DNA of 64,000 nucleotides from Microglena sp. YARC (lineage: Eukaryota > Chlorophyta > Chlorophyceae > Chlamydomonadales > Chlamydomonadaceae). The notes under the pieces were generated by a model. The model saw only the letters and a list, made by a program, of their open reading frames with translations, searched no databases and was not told where the DNA came from. Location: assembly GCA_022414725.1 (NCBI GenBank), contig CM039462.1:4049936-4113935 (forward strand), written 5' to 3'. Position 1 is the stretch's first letter. Every line of letters starts with the position of its first letter. Below, one piece after another: positions 12,156 through 18,100 of this stretch. A program made the position numbers and the translations under genes.

Positions 12156-15100
12156 GTAAATCTGCCTGATCTGTACTCATGGTTGCAAGTGTATATCTCG
12201 TCCCAACACTTTTGTCAATTGAAACCCAAAGCTGTTAGCTGCATTGGAATGCCCATCATGTCAGCTTTAAGACACTCTAGCTAGCTTCAGTGTTGGCCCA
12301 AGGGTTGGGGAAAGGATCTGCCTAGAAGCTGCTACACGTAGCAAAACAATGAAACAGTGCCACCTATGTCTGTCAATGTCCACTCATACTTAAATGCGAT
12401 GGCTACGCAACAATCCTGAAATCAGGCTTGAGTAGCCCAAGTAGCTACTCAACCTGGCTTACAGAAATCTGAAATAATAATCACTGGAGACCACCTATGT
12501 CCTGCCACTGTCCACGCATACTTAGCAACCTGTTTTCACCAACAAAATAAATAAATAAATTGTATGTCTTATTACGAGGCGTGAGGTTGAGGAGCTCACC
12601 CCGTTTGCTTTTGCTGGGGCCTGTTCACACCAATCTTTATCTATCCCCAATTTTCAATTGTGTCTTAACCAGCTCTCAAACAATTCTCAATTGTGTGTTG
12701 ACCTGCTCTCAAACAAATTCAATTGTGTTGTAACCTTCTCTCAAACAATGGCTGCAGGCATTCTCAATTTATGACATTTGGGACGATACCATCTCGCGAG
12801 TTGTGGATGAGAAAGATGTCAAGTCAGATGCTGTCGCTTGCTCTGATGTAAGTGACGTTTGGGAACCAATGTCCAATTTGTTTTTCTATGATATTTAAAT
12901 CAAACTATTAAAAATGTTTTTTTGTAGAAACAAAGAGGATGCTGTTGCTTGCGCTGATGTGAGAGACATTTGGGAACCAATGGACATTTTTATAACATTG
13001 AAGTCAAACTCTAAAAATGTTTTGTTTAAAATAAATTAGATACTGTTGCTTGCGCTGGTGTAAGTGATGTTAGGGAACCAATGGCCACTTTGTTTTTAAA
13101 TTATATATAAATCAAACTTGGAATTTTTGTTGTTGTTTAGTCGGATGCTGTTGCTTGCGCTTATGTGAGTGGCGTTGGGGAACCAATGGCCATTTCTATA
13201 TTTAAATCACACTCTAAAACTGTGTGTGTAATAAGTCGGATGCTGCTGCTTGCACTGATGCAAGTGATGCTCGGGAGCCAATTGCCATTTGCTTGCTATC
13301 ATACTTATCGACTTCATGCTTAGAGTAGGAGCTTCTCCAAGCACTGCCAAAAGCAGTATATGAACCCAGAAAAGTCACCTCATCACCCGTATGACCCACT
13401 CCAAGCATTGCTCATAGCAGGATATTTTGCCTAGATTGATTGCCTTGAACTCTTCTATCATCCTGCAGCAACAGTTTGTCCAAATTCAAATTTTTTAATA
13501 TGAGTAGGGAAACTGTAAAGACTAATTTCAACATGATCAGCCAAGTTCATGGTCAGGAAATGTGATCCCTGTTTCATCGCTTTCCTTTTCGGCTACATGC
13601 ATTAGTTATTGGCAGCTCCTTAAGCTAGCCACTGAGCTACACCCAAATATTTCAGGGATTCTGGACAGCAGATTGTGACAGCTTCAAAGTGCACTGTGTT
13701 GTGTTAGGCTTTGCTGAACTAGTCCTATGCAGCGTTTCAAGCGATGCGGAAAATTGGCGGGGTGTGTTGGAAACGGAAAGAAAGGTGGCGAAGGTGGAGC
13801 TGACCGAAGCTAGTTAGTTATTAGACAGTTGGCTGACGTGTCGGGCTTCAATTTTTCGGTCGCACTTTTGTACAACGGGGTAACACTGGAGGCTCCCGCT
13901 CCCCAGAAGGGAGGGTTCCACCAAAAACCAGTCAGGGGAGCTGCCTATAAGCTGCTGTTGGAAGGTGAAAAGAAATGTCATTTCTGTTTTGTTGTCATTT
14001 ACCTGGATTGTGTCCTGTGGTTTCACATAGGAACCTGGTGTTGGCATAATGGCATGTGAACTAGTGAAGCGTCACCATACAGAACCAATTCAGATGACTT
14101 GACTCAGATACCTTACATGCCGCTTCACATTTTCCTTAATACATATTTAAATTTGGGCAAGCCCAATAGCCCCAAGGGACTTAGGAAAATCAGCGTTAGC
14201 AGGCTTCATCATTGTCATACTTGAGTTTGCACAAGTTAAGGGGCCTGCTTGCTGGGCATAACGACACTGCAATAGAGGCCCAGCGCATCTTCAAATGGGG
14301 CCCCTTTCGGTTGGTGTGCAGTAACTATTTTAGGGTCTGAGCTTTCCCTAAGTGCTTGTTCTTTGGAGGTGTTCCTTGTTCCCAAGTAGGGAGCTGGATC
14401 CTTCCTCAGACTGCACTTGTACTTGCTGCAGTACCTTACAATAAGTATACTGCACCGTCTACTTAGCTTGTATGTCCAGACCTGACAGGTCTGTCTTTGG
14501 GCTACTACCATGTGCAAGAGTCACTGTAGGTCACACACACACGGCCACTCTTTACGGCCTCCAGGCCTTCAAGAGTATAAAAGACCGGGGAAAGGTGTAG
14601 GAGGAGAAGGACCATGTACAAGGCAGCAGGCTGTGCTAAAGGGGGAGAGGTACACAAAGGCTATCAAAGGCTAGAGGAAAAGTTCAGCTTAACTGTCAAG
14701 TCTGGAACTAAATAAGCTTTGATGGCGTCTGACTTCCAACGTCCCTGGGTCCTGATGGTCTCTAGATCAGCCCCGTTAGCCCAGGCTGCTACTACACCTC
14801 CACGTCTGAGGCTGTGCATGGCAAACCTAGCAGGATCTAGATCTAGCTTGGGGTGTGAGCGTGCAACTAGAGTGAGGTAAGATTTAAGTCTATAGGACAA
14901 AGCCTGACCTGTAAGGAGCGGGGAGTGAGACAGGCTAAGTGTGTCTAGGTTCCAGGCTGTAAGGAGTGGGTCCTCTGGTGAGGCTCCCTGTTGGGACCTC
15001 AGCCTGACGAGGGCCTCTATGATTCTTCTGACATGTAAAGAGTCTCTACAGACTGCTGGAAGGACTACTGTGGCCCCCTTCTCTTCCTGATCGGTCTTAG

Positions 15101-18100
15101 AACGTCTAATGTGGATAACTACGTGGGACTTCCTAATGACTACATCTGCCAAGTTCAGAGCTATTAGCTCACTTCTCCTCAAGAGACCAAAGAAACCTAT
15201 GACTAGCCATGCTGCGTCCCTTGTGACTAGGTCCTCCATGTGGGGCTGCAGGGTTTTCAGTTCCCTCATGGCCTCCAAACACTTAATAATAAGGGCCTTG
15301 CAAAGGCCTTGTTTGCCAGAGGACACTCCCTTGGCGCCCTGGTACACCCTGATGGCCTGGGACAATTGGGCTACAACTCTCGAGTTCAGGGTGTGTAGCT
15401 CTAGTCCCTTGGACCTGTGCCACTCAGCCAGTGCTGAAACTGTGGTAGTGATGGTGGCTGGCTTGAAATGACCTGCCGCCCATCCCATAAATAGTTTCAC
15501 AAAGGTGAGGGGCACTTGTTCCTTGGGGCCAGGTGGGAGTGCCTCCTGCTCACTAATCATGTAGACCTCTGCCATGCACTTGGTGTATCTCCTCAAAGCA
15601 CTTGCGTAGGTGTCTTGTGAGCTCACCGCCAGAGTGGAGCCCTCCAACATCACCAATCGCCTGGCGCCTTCATGGGCCTTGGTGCTGGTGATGTGGAGGT
15701 TGCTCTCCTGGAGTGTGCAGGCCGGGCACAGGAAAGTACTGCAGGACACAGCGTTCCTACCCATGCCTAGGCACTGGGGATGGGTGTGCTTGGAGCACGT
15801 GCTGCACCTTAGCATCCTCCCCTTGTGGCTCTGGCAGATGGTACAGCCTGTGGGGGGGGGGCAGGTGACAACAATGGGGGGGATTTAGTGAGCAGTCCTG
15901 ATCACAAGCATGGTGAAAGGTATGGGGCCTGCGGTCTTCCCTGTGTTGGGGTCAGTGAAGATCCTGGCACCCCTCTGGTGAGCTGCCAAGACCCTAAAGT
16001 GGGGGTTCTTGGCCCTGAGGTGCCTCCTATACCAAGGTGCATCTGGCCACTGTGGGACTAGTGCTGTGCAAATTGTGTCAGTGGGTGAGGCAACTCAAGC
16101 TGCATGTAAGAGGTCCAGAGTTGGTCCTAGTGCAGCAAATGGAATGTTGGCCCAGGCCACTCTGCCTATGAGTTGTTGCCAATGTACATCAATGGGGCGT
16201 TGGATGGAGAACCAACGGGTGCATCCCTCATGTCTGTTGTACCCATCTGCTGCAGCAAAGCAGTCAATGGTGGCCGGGGGGTTGTTAAGTGTGGCAAAGA
16301 ACTTGTACATGTAGTGGTTGTTTGTGCTGTTGGATACCCCTCTGCTGGGTGCATCTGCAGGGTTCAGTACACCTTTTACATGCTTGGCCTTCACAGTGAA
16401 CCCAAACTCAAGTCCTGTGAGTGCGATCTGGGCTAATGCATCCCTAATGCCTGGTATCCTAGATCCCCCCTTGTTCACTGCAGACACAGCTTGGACATTG
16501 TCCATATAGCATAAGACAGTGGTGCCCGCCAGTTCATGTGCCAAATGTTGTAGGCAAATCATGCAGGCACGGAGTTCTAGGATACCAATGTGTACATGTT
16601 GCATGGTTTCTGGCCAGGGGTATGAGAAAGTGTCATGGCCTAGAGTCCCTCCTGCGCCGAATACCTTACTGGCATCCGTGTACATGTGGACTTTGAAAGC
16701 CTTGCTATCTACATGTACGTCCCTTCTGGCCAACATGCTTTCATGCATTCCCACTGAATCATGCCATTCCAAAGCCAGGGCCTTGTCCCAGAACCTTAGG
16801 TCACTGATGGTGCCTTGGTCCCATGGGATTATGGCCTGTGGTTTTAGTGTGGCATGAGTGGGGGTGACAGGGTAGAGGGCATCAAATAGATGTTGGATGT
16901 GCAAGTAACCCCATGGTGTGACCTTGGAGGCCCAGACTAGCTTCCCCACTAGGCGTTCGAGTTCTTTCCTCCTGAGTGTGCCTCCCCCATCCCTTGACTG
17001 TATGGTCTTCTGGACCTCTGTTCTGTACACCCTCTTCTTGTGTGCTGGGAGGTCCAGCTTCAAGAGTGGTGCATCGATCAAGAGTCCCAGGACCTCTAGT
17101 CTGGTGGTGGGGGTGGTGGCACCCTCATCTTTGGAGAGATTGAACTCTAGGCCTAGCAGTTCTGCCTCCTGGTCCATAGTCTTGAAGGCCTTCTGCATGT
17201 CCTCGTGAGACTCTGCCCTCATGGGGTAGTCATCCACGTAGACATCACAGCTGGCCTTCAATCCTTCTTCACTAAATCTGTGGTTGAAAATTTTCTTAGA
17301 GAAATTTGTCAGCTCACAAAAGAAGTGGGGGCTTTGGCCAGTGCCCTGGGGGAGTGCTATCCATCTACCTATTTTCCCCGTCACCGGGTGTCTGAAACCC
17401 ATGTACCTCCTAGCTGTGGGGTGCAGGGTGACATGGTAGAAGCCATTCGTGAGGTCTCTCTTACCCAGCAGATCAGTTGGGCTGATAGATTTCAGGAAGG
17501 TTTCAGGAGTGGTCAAGACACATGGCAGTTTGCTCATTGAGCCATTGACACCAGTGATGGTAGGGTCTACCAAGATCCTAGCTTTACCGTTGGGTTTAAT
17601 TCTGACCCCAAAAGGGTTGATGCAAGTCACAAAATCTTCCTGGACCTGACCCTCCTGCAAGTACTCAACGAGTCCTAGCTTCTCTGCTTTAACTAGCTCG
17701 GACACCAGAGGTTGAAGGTTAAGCAAAGCACTGTTATGATTGCTGACCTCAATGGAGGCAGGTGGCAAAGACTTCCAAACCCAGGAGACAGGTCCTAGTG
17801 CAGCTACAGGACAGGGCAAACCCAACTTCTCAGCCCAGAAAATCCATCTCTCCCTCTTCAGCTTAGTCCCCGATGAGTTGAACCACAGACCCTTGTCAAC
17901 CATGTCATGCGGTTGGTAGACTTCATCACTAAGCTGCCCCCAATCCTCCCACATCTCACCTACAACAGTCCAGGTGTAAAAGGTTAGGGCTGCTTCTTGT
18001 CCTGGTCCCCTTCTGGTTCAGTCCTTTCCCTCTTCTTCTTGGGGTGCAGCTTATAGCACTTCTCAGCCTTGTGCCCCTTGAGGCCACAGTGACTGTAGCG

